In this document: positions 1 to 9,900 of the stretch, one piece after another
Layout of the letters: every line of letters starts with the position of its first letter
Position numbering within the stretch: position 1 is the stretch's first letter
Source of the DNA: an uncultured Bacilli bacterium
Lineage (GTDB): Bacteria; Bacillota_I; Bacilli_A; RFN20; CAG-631
Assembly (NCBI GenBank): GCA_934201705.1
Contig: CAKPXF010000004.1
Location: 1 to 64,000 of the forward strand
DNA length: 64,000 nt
Reading direction: 5' to 3'
Notes under the pieces: model-generated
Seen by the model: only the letters and a program-made list of their open reading frames with translations
Databases searched by the model: none
What the model was told of the DNA's origin: nothing
Translations under genes and position numbers: made by a program

Positions 1-22
1 TGATTTATCTTATATTAAATAA

Positions 23-160
23 TATTTACTGTCTACTTTTACCCCTTTCACTGTCTACTTTATTAATAGCACAACAGTAAAGCAAACATTAAAAGTAACT
101 GATGGCAAGTTAAAGCTAAAAATTAATAAAGGCGATAGTGTAGTAATTTCATTTAAATAG
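23..160 (+). pseudogene. 3' tail of an interrupted coding sequence
   Basis: An open frame ends at TAG 158-160, and its last 30 or so residues (ending in KGDSVVISFK) read like the C-terminal beta-strand of a secreted or glycosidase-type protein. The frame is blocked by TAA at 20-22, and the start of the stretch consists of a 22-bp-period repeat rather than protein-like sequence. The upstream gene was therefore probably truncated by an insertion. The tail lies 12 bp before the solute-binding protein gene. The family is not identifiable from so short a piece. Confidence 0.4.
28..61. repeat. Two-copy 12-bp direct repeat, 22-bp period
   Basis: ACTGTCTACTTT occurs at 28-39 and again at 50-61. Repeats at about two-helical-turn spacing resemble the multiple terminal transposase-binding sites of IS21-type elements. 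They also resemble the other short arrays in this window. The left part may lie outside the window. Confidence 0.5.
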
Positions 161-172
161 GGAGGATTTAAT

Positions 173-1870
173 ATGAATAAGAAAGTAAGCATTATAAGTG
201 TAGCAATGCTACTATTAACGCTAACTAGCGTTACATCATGTGATAGAGGAAATCAAGACATTAGTATTAATAATGAAAAAACGCAATTATATGTCGGCGT
301 TTATGAAGGCGGTTTAAAAAGTGGTAGTTTATATAAAATTGCTGGGGAATTTGAAAAGAAATATGAAAATATCAGCTTTGAAGATGGAAAAACAGGTGTA
401 GAGGTTGTATTTTTAGAGGGAAGATATGGAAATACAATTACAGACACTATTGCTGATTCACTAGAGGATGTTTATTTTGATACTGCAGCAAGCTCATTAT
501 ATTTACATAGTAATAACCAATTACTTGATATAAGCGAATTATATAATACGCCAATGAATTATGATTTTGTTACTAAAGCAACATCTTCTAATGAATCTAG
601 TCAAACATTTTATGATTTAGTTAGAAGGGATAGACGTGATTATTATAAAGCAAAGGATGATGGAAAATTCTACGGTTATCCTGGGTATTCACAATATTTT
701 GGCATTACATATGATATTGATATGTTTGAAGAATATAATCTTTATTTTTCTAAAAATGGCGGTTTTGTAAAGTCAAAGGATGAACCAAGATCAGCTGGGC
801 CTGATAATGATTTTGAAACAACATTTGATAATGGGCTTCCTCAAACATATGATGAATTTTTCACTTTATGTGATAAGATAGTTTCACTTAATATGACACC
901 TATTATGTGGGGAGGAACTGTTCAAGAATATGTAAACAGCTTACTTACTGCTTTAGCTGCTGATTTTGATGGAAAAGAACAAACTGAGCTAAATTATAAC
1001 TATGATGGAGTAGCTACAAGCTTAGTTAAAGAAATTGATGCAAACGGCAAAATTGTCCTTGACGATGAAATAACTAAAATCTCTGCGAAAAACGGTTATG
1101 AATTATATAGACAAGCAGGAAGATACTATGCTTTATCATTCTTAAATAGATTAGTATCTAATAAGGACTATTATAACTATTTGGACGCAACTAGTCCTTC
1201 GTTTTCAAATATTGATGCTCAAGATCAATACTTAGCCTCAAAAAGAAACTCAAGGAAAAGAACAGCTATGCTAATTGAAGGTAGCTGGTGGAATAATGAA
1301 GCATCAGGAACATTTTTATCAATGGCTGCAGAATATGGCGAAAGTGATTCACAATTAAATAGACGTTTTGGAATGCTACCTTTCCCTAAAGCAACTAAAG
1401 AAAAGGTTGGAGAAAAATTTACAACAATAGAAAGAGCAACTGGAGATGGCTTTATTAATGCTAATATTCCAGAATATAAAAAGGATTTAGCTTTAAGCTT
1501 TATTCAACATATGTTTAAAAAAGAATCATATCTTACTTGTCTTTCACTTGATTGTCAAACAAGGGCAGTTGAGTACACTTTAACTGATAATGAATACAAT
1601 TGTTTAAACTCTTGGGCTAAAGCAATGTATGATTTAAAGGAAAATGCAATTACTGCTACAATGTATTCAAATAGCGATATAATGAAATTATATTCATCAG
1701 AATTATGGTATTCTCCAAATTTATGGAATTCAACAGTAAATGGAACAACATATACTTACCCATCAAGTGCAATGATAAATTACCAAATAAGTGCAAAATC
1801 GTATTTTGAAGGGTTGGCAAAATATATGAATAAAGGAGTATGGGAAAGTAAATTCTCAAGCGTTATCTAA
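173..1870 (+). CDS. Carbohydrate ABC transporter solute-binding lipoprotein
   Basis: This 565-residue protein has a lipoprotein signal with the lipobox Cys at residue 23 (SVTSC), so it should sit outside the membrane, lipid-anchored. The body resembles family 1 extracellular solute-binding proteins of oligosaccharide transporters, with a mixed alpha/beta fold and aromatic-rich stretches such as GSWWNNEA in the second half. It is longer than typical members (about 400-450 residues). GGAGG precedes the ATG by 7 nt. The next gene overlaps its stop by one base and encodes the partner permease. The substrate is unknown, but the GH78 enzyme in the operon suggests a rhamnose-containing glycan. Confidence 0.85.
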   Translation: MNKKVSIISVAMLLLTLTSVTSCDRGNQDISINNEKTQLYVGVYEGGLKSGSLYKIAGEFEKKYENISFEDGKTGVEVVFLEGRYGNTITDTIADSLEDVYFDTAASSLYLHSNNQLLDISELYNTPMNYDFVTKATSSNESSQTFYDLVRRDRRDYYKAKDDGKFYGYPGYSQYFGITYDIDMFEEYNLYFSKNGGFVKSKDEPRSAGPDNDFETTFDNGLPQTYDEFFTLCDKIVSLNMTPIMWGGTVQEYVNSLLTALAADFDGKEQTELNYNYDGVATSLVKEIDANGKIVLDDEITKISAKNGYELYRQAGRYYALSFLNRLVSNKDYYNYLDATSPSFSNIDAQDQYLASKRNSRKRTAMLIEGSWWNNEASGTFLSMAAEYGESDSQLNRRFGMLPFPKATKEKVGEKFTTIERATGDGFINANIPEYKKDLALSFIQHMFKKESYLTCLSLDCQTRAVEYTLTDNEYNCLNSWAKAMYDLKENAITATMYSNSDIMKLYSSELWYSPNLWNSTVNGTTYTYPSSAMINYQISAKSYFEGLAKYMNKGVWESKFSSVI

Positions 1871-2793
1871 TGACTAAAAAAGTACATTTAAAGAAAGATA
1901 CTAAGGATTTAATATTTGTTATTCTTTTAGTAGCTTTACCTTTACTGCAATTCTTTATATTTTATGTTTGTGTTAATATTAACTCAATTCTACTAGCCTT
2001 TAAAAAATATGATATTAATAATAATGTATCATTTGCAGGTTTTGATAATTTTAAGCAATTGTTCATTGACTTTAAAAGTTTTACCCTTTATAAGGTGGCA
2101 TTAAAAAATTCAACACTCGTATTTTTAATTGGCTGTCCTATTTCATTAACATTAGCACTATTATTTTCTTATTATATTTATAAGAAAAACTCTAAGTTTG
2201 CCAACATTTTTAAGATAGTATTATTTTTACCATCAGTAATACCTGCTATTGCACTTGCGACAATGTTTGTTCAAATTACTGATAGTGCTTATCCAAAATT
2301 AATGCAATTGCTTTTTAATAAGGAAGTATTCGGTCTATTACAAAACCCTAAAAGTACAATAGGAACAATTATTTTTTATAATATTTGGTGTAGCTTTGGT
2401 GTAAACATGCTTTTATTAATAAGTGCAATGTCCTCAATTAATCCATCTATGATAGAAGCCGCTAAAATTGATGGTGTATCATTTTTCCAAGAATTTATTT
2501 ATATCACCTTCCCACAAATATTTGGCACTATTAAAACATTATTAATTGTTTCTGTTGGAGGATTCTTTGTAAACTCAGCCTCAATAGTTTCATTTTATGG
2601 AACAACAGCTGATGAAAGCGTTTATACTATTGGTTACTATATTTATAAAGAAACAGTAAACCTATCATTAAATAATTCTCAAGTAGGTGTTCCAAAGCTT
2701 GCGGCATTTGGTATTTTACTTACAGTTATTACATTACCAATAGTTTATGTGCTACGATATGTACTTGAACGCTTTGGTCCAAAAACGAATTAG
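1870..2793 (+). CDS. Sugar ABC transporter permease, MalF/UgpA type
   Basis: This is a 307-residue integral membrane protein with about six hydrophobic segments. The EAA loop typical of binding-protein-dependent permeases is visible as EAAKIDGVSFFQEF around residues 197-210; that loop docks on the cytoplasmic ATPase. The ATG overlaps the preceding stop codon (TAATG), which indicates translational coupling. It should form the membrane channel as a heterodimer with the next gene's product. No ATPase gene is present in the operon. Confidence 0.9.
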   Translation: MTKKVHLKKDTKDLIFVILLVALPLLQFFIFYVCVNINSILLAFKKYDINNNVSFAGFDNFKQLFIDFKSFTLYKVALKNSTLVFLIGCPISLTLALLFSYYIYKKNSKFANIFKIVLFLPSVIPAIALATMFVQITDSAYPKLMQLLFNKEVFGLLQNPKSTIGTIIFYNIWCSFGVNMLLLISAMSSINPSMIEAAKIDGVSFFQEFIYITFPQIFGTIKTLLIVSVGGFFVNSASIVSFYGTTADESVYTIGYYIYKETVNLSLNNSQVGVPKLAAFGILLTVITLPIVYVLRYVLERFGPKTN

Positions 2794-2804
2794 AGGTGAT
2801 AGCT

Positions 2805-3680
2805 ATGAAAAAAAGAAAAGAAATATCAATAATTTCAATTATTGTTTTTACAATTTTGATTTTATATGTTTTATCATTAATAATTCCTCTATTTTGGTCT
2901 TTAATAACTTCGTTAAAATCAAGAAGTGATTATTTAAACAATCCATTTGGGTTTCCACGTAAGTTAGAATTTAATAATTATGTAATAGCTTTTAATAACT
3001 ATGCTTCAAAAATCGTAGTTAATCATACACCAAGAACTATATATATTGAAGGAATGCTACTTAATTCCTTAATATATTCAATTGGTGGCTCCTTTTTAGG
3101 AACATTAGTAACTTGTATTATGGCTTATGCGGCTAGTCGATTTAAATTTAAAATTGGCAAAGTAATTTATGGAATTGTTATTGTAACTATGGTTCTACCA
3201 ATAGTTGGAAGCTTACCTTCAGCAATTCAAATTACTAAAGCATTACATATTTATGATACATATGTAGGTTTATTAATTTTACAATGTAGTTTTTTAGGAG
3301 TACACTTTTTATTCTTTTATGAAGCTTTTAAAAGAGTCCTTAAGGATTTTGAAGAAGCGGCTTATGTTGATGGAGCTAGTAACTTTAAAATTCTATTAAA
3401 GATAATGCTTCCAATGGTAAAAAGTACATTTTTTACAATAATGCTAATAAAATTTGTTGGCTTATGGAATGATTATAATATTACACTTGAATATGTTCCA
3501 AATATTAAAACATTAGCATTTGGATTATATGAATATAGCCATTCATATAAGCAAGAAATATCATCAACTCCAATGAGGCTCGCTGGAGCTAATATATTAG
3601 CAATACCAATTATGATTGTATTTTTATGTTTCCACGAAAAGATTATGGGAGGTTATGCCGATGGTGGCGTAAAGGAGTAA
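2805..3680 (+). CDS. Sugar ABC transporter permease, MalG/UgpE type
   Basis: This second permease subunit has about 291 residues, six predicted membrane segments and an EAA loop (EEAAYVDGASNFKILL) in the C-terminal half. I chose ATG 2805 rather than the in-frame GTG at 2796 because the ribosome site AGAGGTGAT lies at 2793-2801 and would overlap the GTG. It follows the first permease by 11 bp and partners it. Family assignment rests on the EAA motif, length and gene order. Confidence 0.9.
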   Translation: MKKRKEISIISIIVFTILILYVLSLIIPLFWSLITSLKSRSDYLNNPFGFPRKLEFNNYVIAFNNYASKIVVNHTPRTIYIEGMLLNSLIYSIGGSFLGTLVTCIMAYAASRFKFKIGKVIYGIVIVTMVLPIVGSLPSAIQITKALHIYDTYVGLLILQCSFLGVHFLFFYEAFKRVLKDFEEAAYVDGASNFKILLKIMLPMVKSTFFTIMLIKFVGLWNDYNITLEYVPNIKTLAFGLYEYSHSYKQEISSTPMRLAGANILAIPIMIVFLCFHEKIMGGYADGGVKE

Positions 3681-3683
3681 TAT

Positions 3684-5303
3684 ATGAAAAAAATAAGAAA
3701 AATTTTACTTTTAACGGCTTTGTTTTTTCCTTTTACTTCATGTGAAAGTAATGCAAGCAAAAATGCAACCTTTGAAGTTTTAGAAAGTAATATTCAAATG
3801 CAACGCTATGAGGAATATACGATAAAAACTAATATTAAAAATGTTGATGAAAGCCAAATAAAATGGTCTAGCTCTTCATTAAAGGTTTGCTCTGTAAAAA
3901 ATGGTGTTATTACATCATTATCAACAGGAAGGGCTACTATCACTGCTAAATACAAAGATAGCGTTTATACTACGCAAGTATTAGTTCTAGCCAATACAAC
4001 GGGAAGAGTTTTAACAGTCAGCCAATCAAATATTGTTTTAAATTTAGGTGATGAAACAACTATTACTTCAACGCTAAAAGAAAATGGAGAAGCTAAGGAT
4101 GCTTATATTGTTTATGAATCATCACTTCCTGATGTAATTAGTGTATCAAGTAATGGCGTAATAAAAGCTTTAAAAAGAGGTGGAGCAATAGTATCAGCCT
4201 ATACTGTTTATAAGGGACAAACATTTACTAAGGATATTAAGGTACAATCAGTTTCTATAAGTAGTAAAGCAACTAGCTTTACTTTAGAGGATAAAAATCA
4301 TACAAATACTAGCTTAGAATTAGTTACTAATAATGAAGAGTTAGGATTTAAAGGCGATGAATTAGTTTATAAATATGAAACAAATGGTGGATTTACAAGT
4401 AGATTATTTGCTGAGAATGCTTATGTAAATAATAGTGCAACTGCCGATAGATTAATCTTTAATATAAAATTTACTGAAATACCAAAAAAAGGAACATCAT
4501 TATATTTAGGCTATAATGAAAATAAAGCTGTTAAAAGTAATGAAAATCTAATAACATCTTCATCAGCTTTATTGTTTTATGATTATAAGGGCAGGATTGC
4601 TGACTATGTTAGAACTAGTAAGATATATACAGTAGTTATTGATTTAAATAAAAATGGAAGTGGTTATCTAAAGGATTCATCTACTATTTATGATTATGGC
4701 TTTTGCTTTAATGATAAAGCGCTAGCTTATGTATCTTCACCAATTTTATGCAGTGAGGATTATCTATATCAATCATTAGAATTTGAAAAAAATGAAGAGC
4801 TTCCTGCACTTAATATGAAATATGCAGAAACTGGACAAGGATTAGATTTAGGTGTTGAAAAGCTACCATATTTTGATAAATATTGGGTCGGATATTCATC
4901 AGGTACTAGTGAAGAATGGGCTGATTCAATTTGGAACGATAGAGTAATTATAGGTGGCTTATCATATTCAAAGTATCGTGATTATGAATACTATTTAGTT
5001 GATATTGTATTAACAAATACTGATTTTAGAAATATTATAATATGGACTGGCGGTTATTCTTTGAAACTTGATGGAAATAGCAATGTTTCTTCAAGTGAGG
5101 GACAAGCAAAAGAAAACGATCTATATATTTATCAAAATGACACTTTAGTTCCAAGTGGAACGAAGCTAAATATTAACACAGCATACACATTTAAAATAAG
5201 AATACAAAAGGATAATTTAGAAAATGTGGCTTTTGGAATAAGCATTAATAGTGCGACAAAAGATCCTATTTATTTTGCAAATCCAACATTTACTAATTTA
5301 TGA
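3684..5303 (+). CDS. Lipoprotein with two Ig-like (BIG2) domains
   Basis: This 539-residue protein has a signal peptide with lipobox PFTSC (Cys 20), so it is surface-exposed. Residues of about 30-105 and 110-195 form two bacterial Ig-like repeats, with the typical pattern W-S-S-S...V...G.I...G.A.I.A. The C-terminal 330 residues are beta-rich and aromatic-rich and I do not recognise them; they could bind glycan. The gene starts 3 bp after the permease stop, has AGGAG, and overlaps the GH78 gene by 4 bp, so it belongs to the sugar operon. It is probably a glycan-binding or display protein, by inference from context. Confidence 0.75.
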   Translation: MKKIRKILLLTALFFPFTSCESNASKNATFEVLESNIQMQRYEEYTIKTNIKNVDESQIKWSSSSLKVCSVKNGVITSLSTGRATITAKYKDSVYTTQVLVLANTTGRVLTVSQSNIVLNLGDETTITSTLKENGEAKDAYIVYESSLPDVISVSSNGVIKALKRGGAIVSAYTVYKGQTFTKDIKVQSVSISSKATSFTLEDKNHTNTSLELVTNNEELGFKGDELVYKYETNGGFTSRLFAENAYVNNSATADRLIFNIKFTEIPKKGTSLYLGYNENKAVKSNENLITSSSALLFYDYKGRIADYVRTSKIYTVVIDLNKNGSGYLKDSSTIYDYGFCFNDKALAYVSSPILCSEDYLYQSLEFEKNEELPALNMKYAETGQGLDLGVEKLPYFDKYWVGYSSGTSEEWADSIWNDRVIIGGLSYSKYRDYEYYLVDIVLTNTDFRNIIIWTGGYSLKLDGNSNVSSSEGQAKENDLYIYQNDTLVPSGTKLNINTAYTFKIRIQKDNLENVAFGISINSATKDPIYFANPTFTNL

Positions 5304-7201
5304 CGAATGTAAGAAAAGCTAAATACATATGGCTTAAAAATAGTGTATTTGATGTTAATGAATATGCTGACTTTAAAGAGTCATTTAATGTATTAAACAA
5401 AAACAATGTAAAAATAAAAATATCTTGTGTTTCTGAGTATGTGTTATATGTTAATAAAAAAATTGTTGGTTTTAACCAATATTCTAATTATAAAGATAAA
5501 AAGTTTTATGATGAATATGATTTAAATGGTTTTGTTAATTTAGGTGTAAATGAATTATATATAATTGCTTTATCAAAGAATTATGATACTAGTTCTCATA
5601 TTGCTGATAATAAGGGGCTGTTATTTGAAGTGTGTGAAAATAATAATGTAATTGCTTATTCAAGTAGATCAACAAAATCAAGGCTTGATAGTAATTATAC
5701 ATCAGGGAAAATAAAAAAAATTACTAATCAAATAGGTATGGGCTATGCCTATGATTTTACTGGTAATGATAATTTATATGATAATAGCAGTATTATTGAG
5801 CATAAATGTAAATTGCTTCCGCGTCCTATAAAAAGATTAGACGTTTCAAAAAAAATAAGCTTTAGTGCTATTAGTAAAAGCTTATTTGATGGAGAAAAAG
5901 AATTAGTTGGCTATTTGTTCTTTAAAATAAATGCTAAACGTGAGTGTGATATTAAAATACGTTATGGAGAACACTTAGATAATAATAATGTTAGATACAT
6001 AATTCATGATCGTACCTTTGAGCTTAGCTTTCATTTAAAAGAAGGCATTAATGAATTTACTGGCTACTTTTTAAGGCTTGGGCTTAGATATTTATCAATT
6101 GATAATGTAAGTAATATAGATATTTTAGAAATTGGTATTTATCAAGCAATGTATCCTCATCAAGTAAAAGAAATAAATTTAAAGGATGAAGAATTAAATA
6201 AAATTACAAAAAAATCAATTTATACGCTTGAATGCTGTATGCATGAGCATTATGAGGATTGCCCTTGGCGCGAGCAAGCACAATATACAATGGATAGTCG
6301 TACTCAAATACTTATCGCTTATAGTTTTTTCGACAATATTGAATTTATTAAAGCAAGTATTGAAATGATGGGCTATCGTTTAACAAATTTGAATGTTTTT
6401 ACGATTACTAGCCCAAGTAGTTCAAACTTATCAATTCCTTCATATTCTTTAATTTATCCTTTGATGCTAAAGGAATATTATGAAAAAACAAGTGATATTT
6501 CATTATTAAAAAAGGTTTATAGTAAGACTAAAATAATGATTAATCACTATTTAAATGAATTAGATGGTTTCCTTTTATGCCATCAAAAAGAATGGAATTT
6601 CTATGAATGGACTTATGGACTTGCAAATGATGAAGAAATATTTAAGCAAAAAAGAATTAATAATCAATTTGATTTACCATTAAATGCTTTTATGATTATT
6701 GGCCTAGAATCATTTGCTTATGTGGCAAAAATACTTAATAAGCCATATAAAAATTATTTAAAAGTCGCAAATAAAATAAAAGAAAGAGCTAGACTATTAT
6801 TTTTAAGAAAAGATGGCTTGTTTTATACGTATTATAAAAACAATAGAAGATATCATTTATGTGAATATTCAAATATTTTAGCTATTTATGCAAATATTGC
6901 AACTAATAAGGAAAAGGAAAAAATCTTAAAAGTATTAACGGATATAAATAATACATTAATTAAGCTTACATTAAGTAATTATATATTTAAGTATGAGGTT
7001 TTATTACAGGATGATAAATATATTGATTTTGTAATTAATGATATAAAACGTGTTTGGGGATATATGGATGAAAAGAACACTTCAACATATTGGGAAACAA
7101 TCCTTGGAGAAAAGGATTTTTGTGGCGCTGGAAGCTTATGCCATGGTTGGAGTGCAGTCCCTGCATACGTTACAAATATATTAAAAAAGAAAGGAAAATA
7201 A
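5300..7201 (+). CDS. GH78-type alpha-L-rhamnosidase
   Basis: This 633-residue enzyme has no signal peptide, so it acts in the cytoplasm on imported oligosaccharides. The N-terminal third is beta-rich (accessory domains). The second half is an (alpha/alpha)6 barrel carrying the family signature HEHYEDCPWREQ near residues 312-324 and WETILG near the end (about 600). The DCPWREQ segment contains catalytic-site acidic residues in characterised GH78 enzymes. It should hydrolyse terminal alpha-L-rhamnose. It overlaps the upstream lipoprotein gene by 4 bp (ATGA). At 633 residues it is shorter than many multi-domain rhamnosidases (700-1000). Confidence 0.8.
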   Translation: MTNVRKAKYIWLKNSVFDVNEYADFKESFNVLNKNNVKIKISCVSEYVLYVNKKIVGFNQYSNYKDKKFYDEYDLNGFVNLGVNELYIIALSKNYDTSSHIADNKGLLFEVCENNNVIAYSSRSTKSRLDSNYTSGKIKKITNQIGMGYAYDFTGNDNLYDNSSIIEHKCKLLPRPIKRLDVSKKISFSAISKSLFDGEKELVGYLFFKINAKRECDIKIRYGEHLDNNNVRYIIHDRTFELSFHLKEGINEFTGYFLRLGLRYLSIDNVSNIDILEIGIYQAMYPHQVKEINLKDEELNKITKKSIYTLECCMHEHYEDCPWREQAQYTMDSRTQILIAYSFFDNIEFIKASIEMMGYRLTNLNVFTITSPSSSNLSIPSYSLIYPLMLKEYYEKTSDISLLKKVYSKTKIMINHYLNELDGFLLCHQKEWNFYEWTYGLANDEEIFKQKRINNQFDLPLNAFMIIGLESFAYVAKILNKPYKNYLKVANKIKERARLLFLRKDGLFYTYYKNNRRYHLCEYSNILAIYANIATNKEKEKILKVLTDINNTLIKLTLSNYIFKYEVLLQDDKYIDFVINDIKRVWGYMDEKNTSTYWETILGEKDFCGAGSLCHGWSAVPAYVTNILKKKGK

Positions 7202-7205
7202 TAAC

Positions 7206-9881
7206 ATGAATAGGAAAACAAAATTTTTAGCTTTATCGTTTGTTCTTATTACACCATTATCTATTAATGCCTTTAAAAAAGAAATGGTATGCTTGAATGC
7301 AGAAGCACCAGCATCAATTGTTGATGATTTAGATGATTTGTCAAAGACACAGGATGCTTATAGTGTTTTTGCACAGTCAAGCGATGTAGGTTTTGGAACT
7401 GACAATAGATATATATCTACATATCAAGCAACAACAGCTCCAACTGCTTCAACAATGTGGGAAAATTATGGCTACATTCAATATGCATTATCTGGTCAAA
7501 ATGTATTAAAAGTAGTTACAGATGAATCGACAAAATGCCCATCACCTTTAGTATTTGCAAGTAGTGTACTTGAAGTTGATGAAGTAAGTGAAGAAACATC
7601 ATCAAATTGGACAAGAAGAACATATACTTATATTCTACCAATAGATGCAGCATATGTACGTATTCTACCGTCATCTTATAATAAAGAAGATGAATCAATG
7701 GCTGTTTGGTCACAGCAAATAACAAAAGTAAGTATTTCTTATGTTGATGAAATAAATGATGATTTAGATGATTTGTCAAAGACACAGGATGCTTATAGTG
7801 TTTTTGCACAATCAGGCGATGTAGGTTTTGGAACTGATAATAGATATATATCTACATATCAAGCAATAACAGCTCCAACTGCTTCAACAATGTGGGAAAA
7901 TTATGGCTACATTCAATATGCATTATCTGGTCAAAATGTATTAAAAGTAGTTACAGATGAATCGACAAAATGCCCATCACCTTTAGTATTTGCAAGTAGT
8001 GTACTTGAAGTTGATGAAGTAAGTGAAGAAACATCATCAAATTGGACAAGAAGAACATATACTTATATTCTACCAACAGATGCAACATTTGTACGTATTT
8101 TAACATCATCTTATAATAAAGAAGATGAATCAATGGCTGTTTGGTCACAGCAAATAACAAAAGTTAATATAAAAAGAGTTGCTAAAAGTGATCTTCCAAA
8201 GAAAGATGAACCAGTTACAAGTAATAAAATTGTCGATGAATTAGATGATTTGTCAAAGACACAGGACGCTTATAGCGTTATTGCACAGCAAACTGATGTA
8301 GGCTTTGGAACTGATACTAGATATACAGGGACAATTTCTCCACTTGAACCAGCATCTAAAGACAACTGGTGGAGTGAAGGATATCCATATATTCAATATA
8401 AGGTGGAAAATCAAAATTTAGTAAAAGTAGTTGTTGATACTGATAAAACTTCAGTAAGCATTCTTCCTCATATTTTATTAGTTGCAAATTATGGTGGAAG
8501 TAATAATAAGGTAGTGGATGTTAATAATTATGAAGTAAAAGCTAGTGCAAATTGGTCAAGAATCACATATACATTTGTTTTAGAAGAAAATGCTTCATGG
8601 GTAAGAGTGGTATTTTCAGTATATGATTCTTATGATAATAGACTTCAAAGATGGATGCAACAGGTTACTAGAGTTACTTTAGAACATGCTGATGAATTAC
8701 CAGAAAAAGGCGATGTTCCAACAATTGAAGTTATTAAAAAGCCTGATTTTTCTGATGTTAAAGTAATTGAAGATGATTGTAATGAACTTGAAGGAAATAC
8801 TTTCTATAGTGATTTTTATCGTGTAAATGCTACAAATGGTAAGCTTATTAGCTTTGCTGAAGGAACAAGTGAATACACAGATAGTACATGGTGGGAAGGA
8901 ACAAATGGATATGTTCAAATAAAATTAGATAGACAAAATGTTTTAACAGTTGATGCTTTAGTTGAAGAAAAAGCTAGTAAATATATTAATCCAATTGGTT
9001 TATTTGCTGGATCTGGAAATCAATTAAAAAAAGTAAACATAAATAACGTTATTAACAATGGCGTAGAAGATGGCTATGTTAAATTAACTTATGTTTATAT
9101 ATTGAATACTCAAGTAGATGTAAGATTAGTTTTCTCATCTTATAATTCTCCTGATGGATTAATAGTAGCTTCTTCTCAACAAATTACACATATTAAAGCT
9201 GAATATATAAAAGATGAAAACCTTCCAACTCCAGATGCTATTGATACATCACATGACACAGCTAAAAAAACCATTGATGAATTTGTAAGTACATTAAATA
9301 AAGATGCTTATTCAAAAGGGAATTGGGATTATATTTTATATTATGCTAATAAAGGAAAGCATGAATTAGCAACATCTTCAAATGATGATGAAATTGTTAA
9401 TAGTGTTAAAGAAAATATTAATAACGTAAAAACACTTACTCAAGAAGCAAATGCAGCCAAGGAAAAGGAATTAGAGGAATTTAGTGCATATTTTAATAAT
9501 TTAGATCAATCAAGATATACAGCCACTAATTGGAGTAAGATTTCATCGCTTTATAATAGTGCTATTGCAGAGCTTGAAGATATTACTGACATTGAACAAG
9601 TAAAACAAATAATTGCTGATACAAAGGATGATATTTCTAAAATTGAAGAAATAAAAGATGAACCAAGTGTAGAACCATCAATTGAACCAAGCAGTGAACC
9701 TTCAAGTGAAGTAAGTGAACAACCATCAAGTAGTAAGCCTTCATCATCTGAAACATCTACTTCTAGTGATAATAATGAAAAACCAAACGATAATAAAAAA
9801 GGCTGTAAAGGTAGTGCTACTACAGGATTAGTTTCATTATTATTAGTTGCAGGAATTGCTTTAAAAAAGAAAAAAAGATAA
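7206..9881 (+). CDS. Repeat-containing surface protein with K-K-G-C C-terminal tail
   Basis: An 891-residue secreted protein. Residues 1-34 look like a signal peptide. Four related domains of about 145-175 residues follow, starting near residues 40, 185, 344 and 522; the first two are nearly identical. They are Trp/Tyr-rich beta domains, possibly carbohydrate-binding. Residues of about 690-810 are helical. A Ser/Pro/Glu linker (820-855) leads to K-K-G-C-K-G (Cys near 867), a hydrophobic segment and a terminal K-K-K-K-R, a layout like a sorting signal but without LPXTG. It is the last gene of the sugar operon, 4 bp after GH78. The ligand is unknown. Confidence 0.8.
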   Translation: MNRKTKFLALSFVLITPLSINAFKKEMVCLNAEAPASIVDDLDDLSKTQDAYSVFAQSSDVGFGTDNRYISTYQATTAPTASTMWENYGYIQYALSGQNVLKVVTDESTKCPSPLVFASSVLEVDEVSEETSSNWTRRTYTYILPIDAAYVRILPSSYNKEDESMAVWSQQITKVSISYVDEINDDLDDLSKTQDAYSVFAQSGDVGFGTDNRYISTYQAITAPTASTMWENYGYIQYALSGQNVLKVVTDESTKCPSPLVFASSVLEVDEVSEETSSNWTRRTYTYILPTDATFVRILTSSYNKEDESMAVWSQQITKVNIKRVAKSDLPKKDEPVTSNKIVDELDDLSKTQDAYSVIAQQTDVGFGTDTRYTGTISPLEPASKDNWWSEGYPYIQYKVENQNLVKVVVDTDKTSVSILPHILLVANYGGSNNKVVDVNNYEVKASANWSRITYTFVLEENASWVRVVFSVYDSYDNRLQRWMQQVTRVTLEHADELPEKGDVPTIEVIKKPDFSDVKVIEDDCNELEGNTFYSDFYRVNATNGKLISFAEGTSEYTDSTWWEGTNGYVQIKLDRQNVLTVDALVEEKASKYINPIGLFAGSGNQLKKVNINNVINNGVEDGYVKLTYVYILNTQVDVRLVFSSYNSPDGLIVASSQQITHIKAEYIKDENLPTPDAIDTSHDTAKKTIDEFVSTLNKDAYSKGNWDYILYYANKGKHELATSSNDDEIVNSVKENINNVKTLTQEANAAKEKELEEFSAYFNNLDQSRYTATNWSKISSLYNSAIAELEDITDIEQVKQIIADTKDDISKIEEIKDEPSVEPSIEPSSEPSSEVSEQPSSSKPSSSETSTSSDNNEKPNDNKKGCKGSATTGLVSLLLVAGIALKKKKR
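7323..8165 (+). repeat. 435-bp in-gene tandem duplication
   Basis: The copies at about 7323-7730 and 7758-8165 are nearly identical at the DNA level, with only scattered substitutions. A third, clearly diverged copy starts at 8235. The period is 435 bp (145 codons). The near identity indicates recent duplication or gene conversion, so copy number may vary between strains. Confidence 0.9.
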
Positions 9882-9900
9882 TTTATTAAATAATTAATAT

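Noticed and set aside
7516..8160. Two repeated minus-strand frames
   Set aside because: They are identical shadows of the tandem duplication in the surface-protein gene.
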